The notes under the pieces were generated by a model. It searched no databases. It had not been told where the DNA came from and saw only the letters and a program-made list of their open reading frames with translations. From CAYRHJ01 sp964424105 (GTDB lineage: Bacteria > Planctomycetota > Phycisphaerae > UBA1845), in contig CAYRHJ010000007.1 in NCBI GenBank assembly GCA_964424105.1, positions 75,114 to 139,113 of the forward strand: DNA of 64,000 nucleotides, written 5' to 3'. Shown here one piece after another: positions 16,947 to 26,300 of this stretch (position 1 is the first letter of the stretch; the number at the start of each line of letters is the position of its first letter). The translations under genes and the position numbers were made by a program.

Positions 16947-17492
16947 ATGCGTTGCCCCGGTTGCCGCGAATCCAACAAGGACCGAGTCATCGATTCACGA
17001 ATGACCGAAGGCGGCGGCGTGATCCGACGAAGGCGAGAATGCCTGGCCTGCGGGCGACGGTTCACCACCAAGGAACGCGTGGAGGAAGAGCTGCGCCTGA
17101 CCGTCGTCAAGCGCGATTCGAGACGCGTGCCCTACGATCGAGAAAAAATCAAACGCGGGCTGATCCGAGCTTGTTGGAAGCTGGCCATCGAAGAAAACGA
17201 CATTGACCGCCTGATCGACGACGTGGAAGGGGACATTTTCGCCGATCACGATCGACAGGTCAGCAGCGCGGAAATCGGTGAATACGTGGTTCGTCGTCTG
17301 CGAGACCTTCACGCCGTCGCCTACGTGCGTTTCATGGCCGTCTTCCGTCGATTCCATGACGTCGATGAATTTGTTGACGAAATCAGGAACGTGCACGAGT
17401 TGGCCCAGGTCCAACGACCGGATCAACCCTCCCTGTTCGATACCACAGGGATACCGCCCCGTACGCCGCCAGAATCTCCAACATCGGCATAG
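16947..17492 (+). CDS. nrdR: Transcriptional repressor NrdR
   Basis: NrdR is an ATP/dATP-responsive zinc-ribbon plus ATP-cone repressor of ribonucleotide reductase genes. The N-terminus has the zinc ribbon CPGC...CLACGRRFTT and then the ATP-cone, starting VVKRDSRRVPYDREKIKRGL. GGAGGA 8 nt before ATG 16947 decides the start. At 181 residues it is some 25-30 longer than usual: the tail after about residue 150 is Pro-rich and is encoded by DNA that also codes antisense for the C-terminus of the convergent membrane protein. No nrd genes are in the window. Confidence 0.95.
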   Translation: MRCPGCRESNKDRVIDSRMTEGGGVIRRRRECLACGRRFTTKERVEEELRLTVVKRDSRRVPYDREKIKRGLIRACWKLAIEENDIDRLIDDVEGDIFADHDRQVSSAEIGEYVVRRLRDLHAVAYVRFMAVFRRFHDVDEFVDEIRNVHELAQVQRPDQPSLFDTTGIPPRTPPESPTSA

Positions 17493-18684
17493 CCACCAAT
17501 CGATATCGTACGCTGCCCACGAACAAAGCGTGCAGAATCAAAACGTAGCCAGCCGGCAGCAGCAGCGCCACAACACAGCCCTTTCGTCCCCGCAATCGAT
17601 ATACACCCCACAACCCCAATAAATACACCGGCACGGTCCAGGCTGCGCTGACCCAGCGAATGGTCCGTGATTGATATGTGCTGACGTTCGGAAGCGGGTT
17701 CCAGGTCCGCCGGATTTTAGTGACCGCCAGTCTTGCGATGCGGCCCGGTTCCCTGCGGATGCATTCCAACGAGCGATGCACGAAGTGCCGATCCCAATCC
17801 AACTCGTTCAGCGTGGCCACTTCATTCGACCATTGGATGGCCCCCAAATCACTGCTCCCGTCCGCACCGGGTCGAACGCCGTCGTAAAGCGAAATCCCGC
17901 CGCGGTTCGTCAGCCAAATCCAATCGCCGAGCACCTGCCCATTACGCCACGCCCACGGCAGCAACGCCACGACCAAAACACCTACCGCCATCATCCCGCC
18001 CGCCAGCGCACGCCGTCTCGCCTGTTGGCCGATTCGATTCCATTGAATCCAGACCAGCAAACCGATCCAACACAAGCACAGCCCCAGCGACGATTCGCGC
18101 AGGTAAACACACACGCTGACCGTCGCGCCGACCGCGAGCCATCTACCAAAACCCGCGATGTACCCGCCCTGAATCAGTGGCCAGCCAACCAACCACGCGG
18201 CGCACAACGCCGTTACGAAAAACGTCTCCGTTAACAACAGTGACGAAAAAAAGATTAGGAATGGGTCCAGCGCAACGAGCATGCCGGCAACGATGCCCAC
18301 CCGTCGACGGCCCACCCGATCACCCACCACCGCAGCCAAACAGGCCGCCAGCGCGCCGATGAACCAATGAAAGACCTTCGCCCACGCGACGCCGTTCTGC
18401 CACGTCACAAACATCGACAGAATTCCGGGATAAAGCGGCATGCGCAGCGCCCGGAACCCATGTTCACCCACCAGTCCCGCGCCCGCCGAAACGGATTGGG
18501 CGATTGACCAGTAGTCATGCTCGTCAGGAAATTCCAGGGCACCGACCTCCGCCGCCGTCGAAAATCGATAGATCCCCCACGCGCTGCGGACCGCAAACGC
18601 CAGCAAGAACAGCGTCACAAGCCAGCCAAAAGAAATGCGTCCGATGGAGTCAGCCGAATACGCCGTGTCTTCCGCATCACCCAT
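17383..18684 (-). CDS. Polytopic membrane glycosyltransferase-like protein (GT39/ArnT type)
   Basis: The 433-residue protein has about nine to ten hydrophobic segments. An early acidic motif in an extracytoplasmic loop (FPDEHDYWSIAQS) and RMPLYPGILSMF match the PMT/ArnT superfamily that transfers sugars from polyprenyl carriers. The start ATG overlaps the tilS stop as TGATG, implying translational coupling. The last 36 codons overlap the 3' end of nrdR on the other strand by 110 bp. The sugar and acceptor are unknown. Confidence 0.78.
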   Translation of the reverse strand: MGDAEDTAYSADSIGRISFGWLVTLFLLAFAVRSAWGIYRFSTAAEVGALEFPDEHDYWSIAQSVSAGAGLVGEHGFRALRMPLYPGILSMFVTWQNGVAWAKVFHWFIGALAACLAAVVGDRVGRRRVGIVAGMLVALDPFLIFFSSLLLTETFFVTALCAAWLVGWPLIQGGYIAGFGRWLAVGATVSVCVYLRESSLGLCLCWIGLLVWIQWNRIGQQARRRALAGGMMAVGVLVVALLPWAWRNGQVLGDWIWLTNRGGISLYDGVRPGADGSSDLGAIQWSNEVATLNELDWDRHFVHRSLECIRREPGRIARLAVTKIRRTWNPLPNVSTYQSRTIRWVSAAWTVPVYLLGLWGVYRLRGRKGCVVALLLPAGYVLILHALFVGSVRYRLVAMPMLEILAAYGAVSLWYRTGRVDPVVGPGPTRARS

Positions 18685-20156
18685 CAGTCACCCATGGTCG
18701 ATGGGGAATGGTCCAGCCCGTGGGCCTGTATGTGCAAGACACGTTGGGTTTGAAGCGTCAGCTTGACGCGCTCATCCAAGCGATGTCCCACGATCCAGAT
18801 GGGGCCAAGCTGATCGCACAAGACCGCCACTTTCTCGCGATCTTCCGGATCCACCTTGTTGTCAATCAGGAATTCTGACAGCTTTTTGGACCCCGGTGCC
18901 CCCAATGGCCAAAAACGTTCGCCGCCTCGACGACCACGCACCACCAGCGGCAGATGGATTCGATCGTAATCGACCCATTCTTCATCGTCGTGCTTCGCAG
19001 CCCGCCAACGATCGATGTCCGCCGGGCGGACCGACTTCACGTCGCACTGAATCTGCATACGTCTGACCGGCAGATGGGTTTTGCCCGGCACGTGAATCGC
19101 GATTTCAGCCGCAATGTTTTCGCGCGGTTGATCGGTCGGCAGCGACAGGATCAACCGATCGTAGCGCTTGGACACCGTCATGCCGCCCGGTAAATGAACC
19201 TGTTTGCCGCTGGTCGAATCCCCCACGAGTTCCAGCACGGATTTCAAATGGACGAAACCCAGATCCACCAGACCGATTTCAAAAAGCTCGATCGCCCGCC
19301 GAACCAGCTCCGTCTGAACGATCCGCTTCTTCTTGCCCAGCGCCGCGGCATTGAGCACCAGCATCTGGTCGGTGCGGCTGATGACCAGCGCTTCCAGCGT
19401 CCGCTCCACGGTCTCGTGCAGATACTCTTCCGACCATTGCGCCTGCTCCCCCAGCCGCAACAACGCATCGCGCACCTGCGGATTGATTTCCTCCTGAAGG
19501 AACGGAAGAACCACGTTTCGAATGCGGTTCCGCATCGGCTCGATCGACTCGTTCGTCCGATCTTCCCGAAACGGAATCCCCCGTTCCGCCAGAAACGACA
19601 AGACCTCCTGCCGCGTATGACGCAACAGCGGACGGACGATCTTCACTTCGCTCATCGAGCTGATCCGTCGCTGTCGAGGAATCCCTCCCAACCCGCGCAA
19701 GCCGGTTCCACGCAGGATTCGATGCAAGATCGTCTCGGCGGCATCGTCCGCCTGATGACCGACGGCCACCACCGTCGCACCCACTTGCAGGCACACCCGC
19801 TCCAGCGCGTGGTATCGTTCCTGCCGGGCCGTCTCTTCAAGCGATCGCCCCCGTTGTTTGGCCAACGCGGGTATATCCCGCTCCACGACGCAGCAATCGA
19901 TTCCCAAATCGTCCGCCGCCGCCTGAACAAATGCGGTGTCTTTCTCCGCCTCCGCGCCGCGCAACTGATGATTGACGTGCGCCACGTGCAGGCGTAGCTC
20001 AAAATCAGCCACTTCATTCAACAAAACCAGGCCATTCAACAGCGCCATCGAGTCCGGACCGCCCGAAACGGCTACGACGACTCGATCCCGCCGATCCAAC
20101 AGATGTTCTTCGATGATGTGGTCAGACAGTGACTTGAGAAATGATCCCGATGGCAT
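18684..20156 (-). CDS. tilS: tRNA(Ile)-lysidine synthetase
   Basis: TilS attaches lysine to C34 of tRNA-Ile(CAU), changing decoding from AUG to AUA. The PP-loop ATPase motif SGGPDS is at residues 31-36. HVNHQLRGAEAEKD, GHQADDAAETILHRILRGTG and IVRPLLRHTRQEV follow in family order, with a C-terminal substrate-binding domain (RGRRGGERFWPLGAPGSKKL). At 490 residues it is a full-length type. It is coupled to the downstream membrane glycosyltransferase gene. Confidence 0.95.
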   Translation of the reverse strand: MPSGSFLKSLSDHIIEEHLLDRRDRVVVAVSGGPDSMALLNGLVLLNEVADFELRLHVAHVNHQLRGAEAEKDTAFVQAAADDLGIDCCVVERDIPALAKQRGRSLEETARQERYHALERVCLQVGATVVAVGHQADDAAETILHRILRGTGLRGLGGIPRQRRISSMSEVKIVRPLLRHTRQEVLSFLAERGIPFREDRTNESIEPMRNRIRNVVLPFLQEEINPQVRDALLRLGEQAQWSEEYLHETVERTLEALVISRTDQMLVLNAAALGKKKRIVQTELVRRAIELFEIGLVDLGFVHLKSVLELVGDSTSGKQVHLPGGMTVSKRYDRLILSLPTDQPRENIAAEIAIHVPGKTHLPVRRMQIQCDVKSVRPADIDRWRAAKHDDEEWVDYDRIHLPLVVRGRRGGERFWPLGAPGSKKLSEFLIDNKVDPEDREKVAVLCDQLGPIWIVGHRLDERVKLTLQTQRVLHIQAHGLDHSPSTMGD

Positions 20157-20481
20157 GACCTGGCTCGTTCAATGGACACCGCGTCTCGGTTCATCCTAAC
20201 CGGAAACCACCGCAAACGCTCGCTCGAGTGCAATTTGAAGGGTCATCACGCTCAACCGTGTCAACTTTCCTATCGATCAGCAAACGCGCAGCTAGTCTAA
20301 TCTTTCGCGCTGTTCGCATCTTATCACAGCCGCGACCGTCAGGGAGCGGTCTTCTGTTCCAACTTCACCCGCCTATTAACGAGCCGCGACCGCCTGCCCT
20401 TTACGACGCGCAGCGTTGTCAAAGGTGAGGGAGCGGTCCTTCGATCCATTCGAAGGGCATCTCGGCCATCTTGTTGGCGCT
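20157..20481. repeat. Intergenic space with two copies of the short GAGCCGCGACC...GGGAGCGGTC element
   Basis: One compact copy lies at 20327-20351: arms GACCG/CGGTC around TCAGGGAG, forming a hairpin. A second copy is split by about 30 bp: GAGCCGCGACC near 20380 and GGGAGCGGTC near 20428. No gene is visible between tilS and lpd. Confidence 0.75.
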
Positions 20482-21870
20482 CTAAATCAACATTTGATCA
20501 GCCACGTCACTGATCGTTTCGCTCAACGTCGGATGCGGATGGATCGTTTCCGCAAGATCCGTCGCCACCGCCCCCATCTCGATGGCCAGCACCGCTTCGG
20601 CGATCATTTCCCCGGCGTGCGGACCCGTGATGCCCACGCCCAACACACGCTGCGTCTGCGGGTCGAACAACATTTTCGTCAGACCCTCCGTCCGGCCCAT
20701 CGCCACCGCCCGACCCGACGCCACCCATTGCATCTTTTTGACCACGCATTCAATACCCTGGGCTTTGGCATCCGCTTCCGTCAGCCCGCACCACGCGATC
20801 TCCGGATCGGTAAACACCACGGCTGGGATCGTGCGACGGTCGAACAAAGAATCCCTCCCGGCCAACACTTCCGCGCAAACGTGACCTTCGTGGACGGCTT
20901 TGTGAGCCAGCATCGGGTTTCCAATGACGTCGCCAATTGCGAATATCCGGGGATCGTTGGTTCGGAACTGCTGATCCACCAGAATGAACCCACGATCCAA
21001 CTGCACGCGCGTCGTTTCAAGCCCCAGTTCGTCCGTATTGGGGCGACGACCGACCGCGACGAGTACGCGATCGAAACGCGTTTCCGCCGGGACCTGCTTG
21101 CCCTCGAACTTGACCTCCACACCTTTGCCGACTTCCTTCATGCTGACAACCTTGGTCCCCAGGCAGATGGCTTTGAACGATTTCGAGACCACCTTGGCCA
21201 GCGGCTTGACCAGGTCCGCGTCACATCCCGGCAGCAACGTCTCCAACATCTCCACAACCGTTACATCGCTGCCCAGACTTGCATACACCGCCCCCAACTC
21301 CAACCCGATATATCCCCCGCCCACCACCAGCAGCGATCGGGGAACCTCGTCCAACGCCAGCGCAGCCGTCGAGTCCATCACCCGCGGACTATCAATCTGA
21401 ATCCCCTTCAACACCACCGGCGACGAACCCGTCGCCACGAGCGCCCGCTTGAACTTGATACGAGCGACCTCACCGTCGGTGATGGCGACGTGCTTCGAGT
21501 CCTCGAATCGACCGCGACCCTTGACCCGTTCCACACCCAGCTTCTTCGCCGACGCGTCCAAGCCCTTGGCCAACTTGCCAATCACGCCCTCTTTCCATTT
21601 CCGCACGCCCTCCAGATCGACCTTGGGTTTGCCAAACGTGATCCCGAATTCCTGGCCATGCTCAGCCGCGGCGATCAACTCGGACATCGACAGGAGCGTT
21701 TTGGATGGGATGCAACCCACGTGAAGACACACGCCGCCCAGCGGACCTCGCGATTCAAGGATGGTCGTTTGAATGCCCAGCTTCGCCGCACGAAAAGCAG
21801 CCGAATACCCACCCGGTCCGCCGCCAATAACCAGCAGATCGGTTTCCTGCGTGAATTCGCCTACCACCAT
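20482..21870 (-). CDS. lpdA: Dihydrolipoyl dehydrogenase (E3)
   Basis: This FAD-dependent disulfide oxidoreductase reoxidises the dihydrolipoyl groups of E2 and makes NADH. FAD motif LLVIGGGPGGYSAAFRAAKLG, redox pair GGVCLHVGCIPSK, NAD motif VVGGGYIGLELG and the catalytic HPHPTLSE dyad region are all present. ATG 21870 is chosen; the frame is open to 21903 but offers no better signal. It is the last gene of the E1a-E1b-E2-E3 order on this strand, separated from E2 by a 329-bp repeat-filled gap. Confidence 0.96.
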   Translation of the reverse strand: MVVGEFTQETDLLVIGGGPGGYSAAFRAAKLGIQTTILESRGPLGGVCLHVGCIPSKTLLSMSELIAAAEHGQEFGITFGKPKVDLEGVRKWKEGVIGKLAKGLDASAKKLGVERVKGRGRFEDSKHVAITDGEVARIKFKRALVATGSSPVVLKGIQIDSPRVMDSTAALALDEVPRSLLVVGGGYIGLELGAVYASLGSDVTVVEMLETLLPGCDADLVKPLAKVVSKSFKAICLGTKVVSMKEVGKGVEVKFEGKQVPAETRFDRVLVAVGRRPNTDELGLETTRVQLDRGFILVDQQFRTNDPRIFAIGDVIGNPMLAHKAVHEGHVCAEVLAGRDSLFDRRTIPAVVFTDPEIAWCGLTEADAKAQGIECVVKKMQWVASGRAVAMGRTEGLTKMLFDPQTQRVLGVGITGPHAGEMIAEAVLAIEMGAVATDLAETIHPHPTLSETISDVADQMLI

Positions 21871-22032
21871 GTCGAAACCGAGCCTCCCGTTCGCACGGGC
21901 CAATGATGAATTCTCGCGCGCTCAATTTACCGAGCCGCGACCGACCTCCCTGTGCGTCCCGGCATGTGCGCGTCCCTCGCCAGACAAGTCCCCGTGTGGA
22001 CAGGTCAGCGAGCGGGTTACTGCGTCTTCACC

Positions 22033-22149
22033 GAGCCGCGACCCTGGACGCGACCAAGGCGGGAGCGTCCAGTATGGCAAACGGACAACCCAGTCCATAG
22101 TACTCGAACCGCGCTACTACCCCCAGAAAACATCTGGTCAGGGAGCGGT
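22033..22149 (+). repeat. Long interspersed element, copy 1 (117 bp)
   Basis: It begins GAGCCGCGACC and ends GGGAGCGGT, like the short element, but carries about 93 extra bases between the ends. Further copies lie at 32830-32945, 47321-47438 and, inverted, 52560-52677. A degenerate relative precedes it at about 21931-22016. The rest of the 21871-22199 gap shows no gene. Confidence 0.85.
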
Positions 22150-22199
22150 AATTCGCTGGTTTCCCAACCAATCGCGCCAATCCAACTATTCAAATCTCT

Positions 22200-23507
22200 T
22201 CAGAACACCAGCGTCACCGGACGTTTCAGATACGACATCAGCTCCCCGCAGAACCGCGCCGCCTGCGCGCCGTCAGCCACACGGTGGTCAAACGAAAAAC
22301 TGAACGGCAGTATCTTTCGCACAACAATTTCGCCGGCTCGCACCACCGGCATCTCCCGGATCGTCCCCACTCCCAGGATGGCCACCTCGGGGAAATTGAT
22401 GATCGGCGTGCTGAACGTCCCCCCCAAGGCGCCGACGTTGGTGACCGTGAACGTTCCGCCCCGCAGATCATCGATCGCAAACTGCGCGTTGCGCGCGTTG
22501 TCGGCGATCTTCCGAAGCCTTTCACCGATCTGCCCGATGCTCAGCGTGTCGGCGTTGCGAATGTTCGGCACCACCAGGCCGCGCTCCGTGTCCACCGCGA
22601 TGCCGATATTGACGTATTCCTTGTACAGAATCTCGCCCCGCTCCATCTCCAGGCTTGAATTGAAAATCGGATGATCTTTCAGCGCCAGGCACAGACCTCG
22701 GATAATCAGTGCCATAGCCGTGACACGACGTTCACCACCGGTCGCGTCGCGGTACTCCCGCCGCATCGCTTCCAAATCCGTCACGTCGACTTGGTCGATG
22801 TGCGTGACGTGCGGAATGCTGCTGACCGATCGGGCCATGTGGGCCGCGATCGTCTTGCGAATCTGTGACATCATCACCCGCCGCGTCGGGCCCCACTTGT
22901 CCGTTTCGGATTGACCTTCAGGAATGACCGCCCGCGTCACGCTGACCGGCGCGGACACCGTCGGGGCGGATGCAACCGCCGCTGAACCCCCATCGACCCG
23001 TTCAACCTGACCCGTCGCGCCTTGCAAATCGGCTCGGGTCACACGTCCACCAGGTCCGCTTCCCGCAATGCCGTCAATATCGACGCCCAATTCACGGGCC
23101 AGCTTACGAACCGCGGGAGCTGCCGGCGCCGTCGTACGCCGGGCTTTCGCACCATCTGACCCCGGGGGTGCAGCCACATCCGGCGGATCCATCACCGCCA
23201 CCGAACCAGCCGACCGCTGCGACGAATGGGCATTCGTCTTGCTCGCCTTGGCCTGACCGTCGGCCGGGACGTCCGATTCAAACGCGACCATCACGTCGCC
23301 AACGCTGACCGTCTGACCCTCCTTGACGAATATCTTGGAAGCCTTCCCCGAAAACGGGGATGGAATCTCCACCGCCGCCTTGTCGGTCTCGACTTCAAAC
23401 AGGCCTTGATCTTCCGCGATGGTTTCCCCTTCGCTGATCAGGACGCGAACGATCTGCGCTTCCGTGATGCCCTCACCTAGATCAGGCAGTTGGAATTCTC
23501 GAGGCAT
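22200..23507 (-). CDS. pdhC: Dihydrolipoamide acyltransferase (E2) of pyruvate dehydrogenase
   Basis: Domains run in order: a lipoyl domain (residues about 1-78, lipoyl Lys in VETDKAAVE), an Ala/Pro/Thr linker, a peripheral-subunit-binding domain (VRKLARELGVDIDGIAGSGPGGRVTRADL region, about 130-165) and a catalytic CAT-type domain ending SFDHRVADGAQAA with the His/Asp pair. There is one lipoyl domain only. A GGGGG-rich Shine-Dalgarno precedes ATG 23507. It is positioned between E1 beta and E3 as expected of a pdh operon. Confidence 0.95.
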   Translation of the reverse strand: MPREFQLPDLGEGITEAQIVRVLISEGETIAEDQGLFEVETDKAAVEIPSPFSGKASKIFVKEGQTVSVGDVMVAFESDVPADGQAKASKTNAHSSQRSAGSVAVMDPPDVAAPPGSDGAKARRTTAPAAPAVRKLARELGVDIDGIAGSGPGGRVTRADLQGATGQVERVDGGSAAVASAPTVSAPVSVTRAVIPEGQSETDKWGPTRRVMMSQIRKTIAAHMARSVSSIPHVTHIDQVDVTDLEAMRREYRDATGGERRVTAMALIIRGLCLALKDHPIFNSSLEMERGEILYKEYVNIGIAVDTERGLVVPNIRNADTLSIGQIGERLRKIADNARNAQFAIDDLRGGTFTVTNVGALGGTFSTPIINFPEVAILGVGTIREMPVVRAGEIVVRKILPFSFSFDHRVADGAQAARFCGELMSYLKRPVTLVF

Positions 23508-23572
23508 GTGGCACCCCCTCTATTCCGTTTTCGTGGATTCACGTGTCCGTGCATGGCGACCCGGCCGGCCGA

Positions 23573-24553
23573 CTATTGGGCCAGCACTTCGCGAGCCGCA
23601 TGCTTGATTCGCTCGGGATTCGGCAGAAAGGCCCGCTCCCGCGCGAAGTAGGGAAAGTGTACGTCATATCCCGTCACGCGTCTAATCGGCGCCTCCAGAT
23701 GAAAGAACGCCTCCTCAACCAGACGGGCCACGACTTCCGCGCCGACTCCGCACGTTCGCGGGGCTTCATGAATCACCACCGCACGTCCCGTCTTCGACAC
23801 CGATCGCGCCAGCGTCTCCGTATCCATGGGCGAAACGGTCAGCAGATCGACAACTTCCACCGAAACACCGTCATCTTCGGTCAGGGCCTCCGCCGCCTCC
23901 AGCGTCGGACGCACCATCGCGCCATAACTGATCAGCGTCACGTCCTTTCCCTCGCGAACCACCTGTGCTTTCCCAAGCGGCATGGTCTCCGGCTCGTCCG
24001 GAACCTCTTCCTTGAACGCCCGATAGATGGCCTTCGGCTCGAAAAAAATCACCGGGTCGCTCCCGCGTATCGATTCCAGAAGTAATGCCCGCGCATTCCG
24101 CGGACCCGATGGGATCACCATCTTCAAACCCGGATTGTGTGCGTACAAGGCCTCACGACTTTCACTGTGATGCTCAATCGCACGAATCCCGCCCCCATAG
24201 GGCATCCGCACGACAATCGACATGTTGTAGCGGCCACGCGTTCGATTGTGATATCGAGACATATGCCCTTCGACCTGATGATAGGCCTGATAGGCGAAAC
24301 CGGAAAACTGCATCTCGCACACCGGTTTCAAGCCGTACAACGCCAATCCCACCGCGCAACCCACGATGGCCCCTTCCGCCAAGGGCGTGTCAATCACCCG
24401 ATCCGAACCGAACTCCTTCAGCAGATTCTCCGTGACTCGAAACACGCCTTCGTCCTGCCCCACGTCCTCGCCCATGATCAATACGTCCGCGTTTTCGCGA
24501 AGCGCTTCATGCAACGCGAGATTCACCGCCTTGACCATGTTGAGCTGCGTCAT
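23573..24553 (-). CDS. pdhB: Pyruvate dehydrogenase E1 component, beta subunit
   Basis: The beta subunit of a heterotetrameric thiamine-dependent 2-oxoacid dehydrogenase, 326 residues. LNMVKAVNLALHEALREN, LIMGEDVGQDEGVFRVTENL, DTPLAEGAIVGCAVGLALYG and MPYGGGIRAIEHHSES are typical. GAGGAGAAGCG precedes the ATG. It lies 65 bp upstream of E2. Substrate preference (pyruvate versus branched-chain acids) is inferred from the partner E1 alpha, which resembles PdhA more than BkdA. Confidence 0.95.
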   Translation of the reverse strand: MTQLNMVKAVNLALHEALRENADVLIMGEDVGQDEGVFRVTENLLKEFGSDRVIDTPLAEGAIVGCAVGLALYGLKPVCEMQFSGFAYQAYHQVEGHMSRYHNRTRGRYNMSIVVRMPYGGGIRAIEHHSESREALYAHNPGLKMVIPSGPRNARALLLESIRGSDPVIFFEPKAIYRAFKEEVPDEPETMPLGKAQVVREGKDVTLISYGAMVRPTLEAAEALTEDDGVSVEVVDLLTVSPMDTETLARSVSKTGRAVVIHEAPRTCGVGAEVVARLVEEAFFHLEAPIRRVTGYDVHFPYFARERAFLPNPERIKHAAREVLAQ

Positions 24554-24635
24554 CGCTTCTCCTCAGTCGAATCGTGTCAGGGTCATTCCGTTTATTGAAC
24601 TTTGAACGGCAAAATTACCGAGCCGCGACCGTCAG

Positions 24636-24731
24636 AGCCTGGGAAAAAATCAAAAGAATCGTTCGGGCAACCCGCGTGGCGCTATCAAGAATGCGGGTCG
24701 CTGCTATCGAAAATCGATTTTTTCTCAGGCT
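24636..24731. mobile_element. 96-bp MITE inserted into a short interspersed element
   Basis: The ends are imperfect inverted repeats, AGCCTGGGAAAAAATC (24636-24651) and GATTTTTTCTCAGGCT (24716-24731), with one mismatch in 16. The element is flanked by CGTCAG on both sides (24630-24635 and 24732-24737). Removing it and one CGTCAG restores the short interspersed element seen elsewhere (GAGCCGCGACC...GGGA-CGG). It encodes nothing. If the terminal base pair is counted as G/C, the target duplication is GTCA instead. The parent transposon family cannot be named from this window. Confidence 0.85.
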
Positions 24732-24843
24732 CGTCAGGGACCGGAAGTTCGCTCGCTTCCACCTCGATCGAGTTATCCAAACGATTTATGATTCAATCGC
24801 AAGCTCCCGGACCAGTCATGCGTCACGTGCGAAAAAGGCAATC

Positions 24844-26004
24844 TCACGCCCCAGCAGCCGGGCCTTCACGCTTCAGCGCTTCGGCGAACTCTCGGCGCTG
24901 GGCTTTCAACTCTTCCGGCATGTCGTTGTACATGAAATCAAAACAATGCAGCGGATCGACGTCCCGATGGGATTCGTAATCTGCCACACCCTGTTTGATG
25001 ACTTCCTTCAAATCTTCTTCGATCGACGCTTGCGTCTTCTTGTCCATCACGCCCTTTTCGGTCAGATACTTCGCGAAGCGAGGCAGCGGGTCGCGCTTCT
25101 CCCACGTCTTGACCTCCTCATCCGAGCGATATTTCTTGGGATCGTCCGCCGTGGTGTGCACACCCAATCGATATGTGACCGCCTCGATCAATGTTGGGCC
25201 CTTGCCCGCCCGCGCCTTCTCCACCGCCTCGCACGTCGCGACGTAAACCGCCAGGGCGTCGTTCCCATCGACCTGAATTCCGTCCATCCCATACGCGATC
25301 GCTTTCTGTGCCAACGTCTCCGACGCGGTCTGCTTGGCCCGCGGATGCGAAATCGCCCATTGATTATTCACGACGATGTAAATCGCCGGTACCTGATAAA
25401 CCCCGCCGAACGTCAGCGCCTCGTGAAAATCGCCTTCACTCGTGCCCCCGTCGCCCACGAACGACACCACCACGTCGTCCTTCCCGCGAAGCTTCATGCC
25501 CCAGGCGATCCCCGTGGCATGCGGGCACTGCGTTGCAACCGGCACCGTAATCGGCGTATCGTTCACCCCCGCGGGAACGGCGCAACCCTCCTCGTACCCG
25601 CCCCAAAACAGAATCAACTCCCGAACCGACCAGCCCCGGTGAAAACTCGCCCCAGGCTCCCGAAACGCCTGCACCACCCAATCCGAACGACGAAGGTGAA
25701 CCACCGACGCGATCTGAACCGCCTCTTGACCACGAACCGGAGCATACGTGCCGATTCGACCCTGCCTCTGCAACGCGATCATCCGCTCGTCAAAAAATCG
25801 CGTGAACTGCATCAGCCGAAATATCTGCAAGAGCCGATCACCGTCGAGCTTCGGCTCCAACGCCTTGTCAATATTCCCCGATTCATCTAAAATCGACAAA
25901 TATTCAAGCTTGTGTTTATGTTTGATCGCTCGTCTGGGCAAGTCTCTGAACCCTTCCTTTCCGCCGGCGTCGTCCATCACGATCGGTATCGGTGCCGTCG
26001 TCAA
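24844..26004 (-). CDS. pdhA: Pyruvate dehydrogenase E1 component, alpha subunit
   Basis: The thiamine-diphosphate-binding alpha subunit, 386 residues. The ThDP motif runs GDGGTSEGD...NN (VVNNQWAIS). RQGRIGTYAPVRGQEA and PVATQCPHATGIAWGMKLRG fit PdhA of the alpha/beta type. The annotated start is TTG at 26004; an in-frame ATG at 25977 is an alternative. A 290-bp gap with the MITE-bearing repeat separates it from E1 beta, which is unusual within a pdh operon and may affect transcript stability or readthrough. Confidence 0.94.
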   Translation of the reverse strand: MTTAPIPIVMDDAGGKEGFRDLPRRAIKHKHKLEYLSILDESGNIDKALEPKLDGDRLLQIFRLMQFTRFFDERMIALQRQGRIGTYAPVRGQEAVQIASVVHLRRSDWVVQAFREPGASFHRGWSVRELILFWGGYEEGCAVPAGVNDTPITVPVATQCPHATGIAWGMKLRGKDDVVVSFVGDGGTSEGDFHEALTFGGVYQVPAIYIVVNNQWAISHPRAKQTASETLAQKAIAYGMDGIQVDGNDALAVYVATCEAVEKARAGKGPTLIEAVTYRLGVHTTADDPKKYRSDEEVKTWEKRDPLPRFAKYLTEKGVMDKKTQASIEEDLKEVIKQGVADYESHRDVDPLHCFDFMYNDMPEELKAQRREFAEALKREGPAAGA

Positions 26005-26300
26005 GCTCCCCGTCGCATTCGCCTCACACCCGACGCCGCATCGCTTTCAGGTTAGTGCACCGAGGGCGGATTCGTCAAATCGCGCTCACAACTCGGTATC
26101 ATCATATTCGATATCCGGCGCGAAGAAGAGTTGGCCGCAATAGGCGTCAACACAATCGGACACCCACCATTGCGACGGACGCGCATCGTCTCGCTCGCCG
26201 GTATCTTAACGAAACGTTTGCATTGCCAACAACGAAGATTGCGCTGAATCGAATCCCCGCCGCATTGTCATCGTCCCTGCCGCAACTATCATCACACATC
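26005..26300. other. Divergent intergenic region without visible gene
   Basis: This 296-bp space separates divergently read pdhA and the SpoIIE-type phosphatase gene and must hold both promoters. I see no strong -10/-35 pair, repeat or RNA gene in it. Confidence 0.4.

Noticed and set aside
20416..21906. A 496-codon open frame antisense to lpdA
   Set aside because: Arg/His-rich composition with no family motif; it mirrors a well-supported gene and reflects high GC.
25992..26300. 103-codon N-terminal extension of the SpoIIE-type phosphatase
   Set aside because: Arg/Ser/His-rich and antisense to the pdhA start; the GAF domain begins after ATG 26301.
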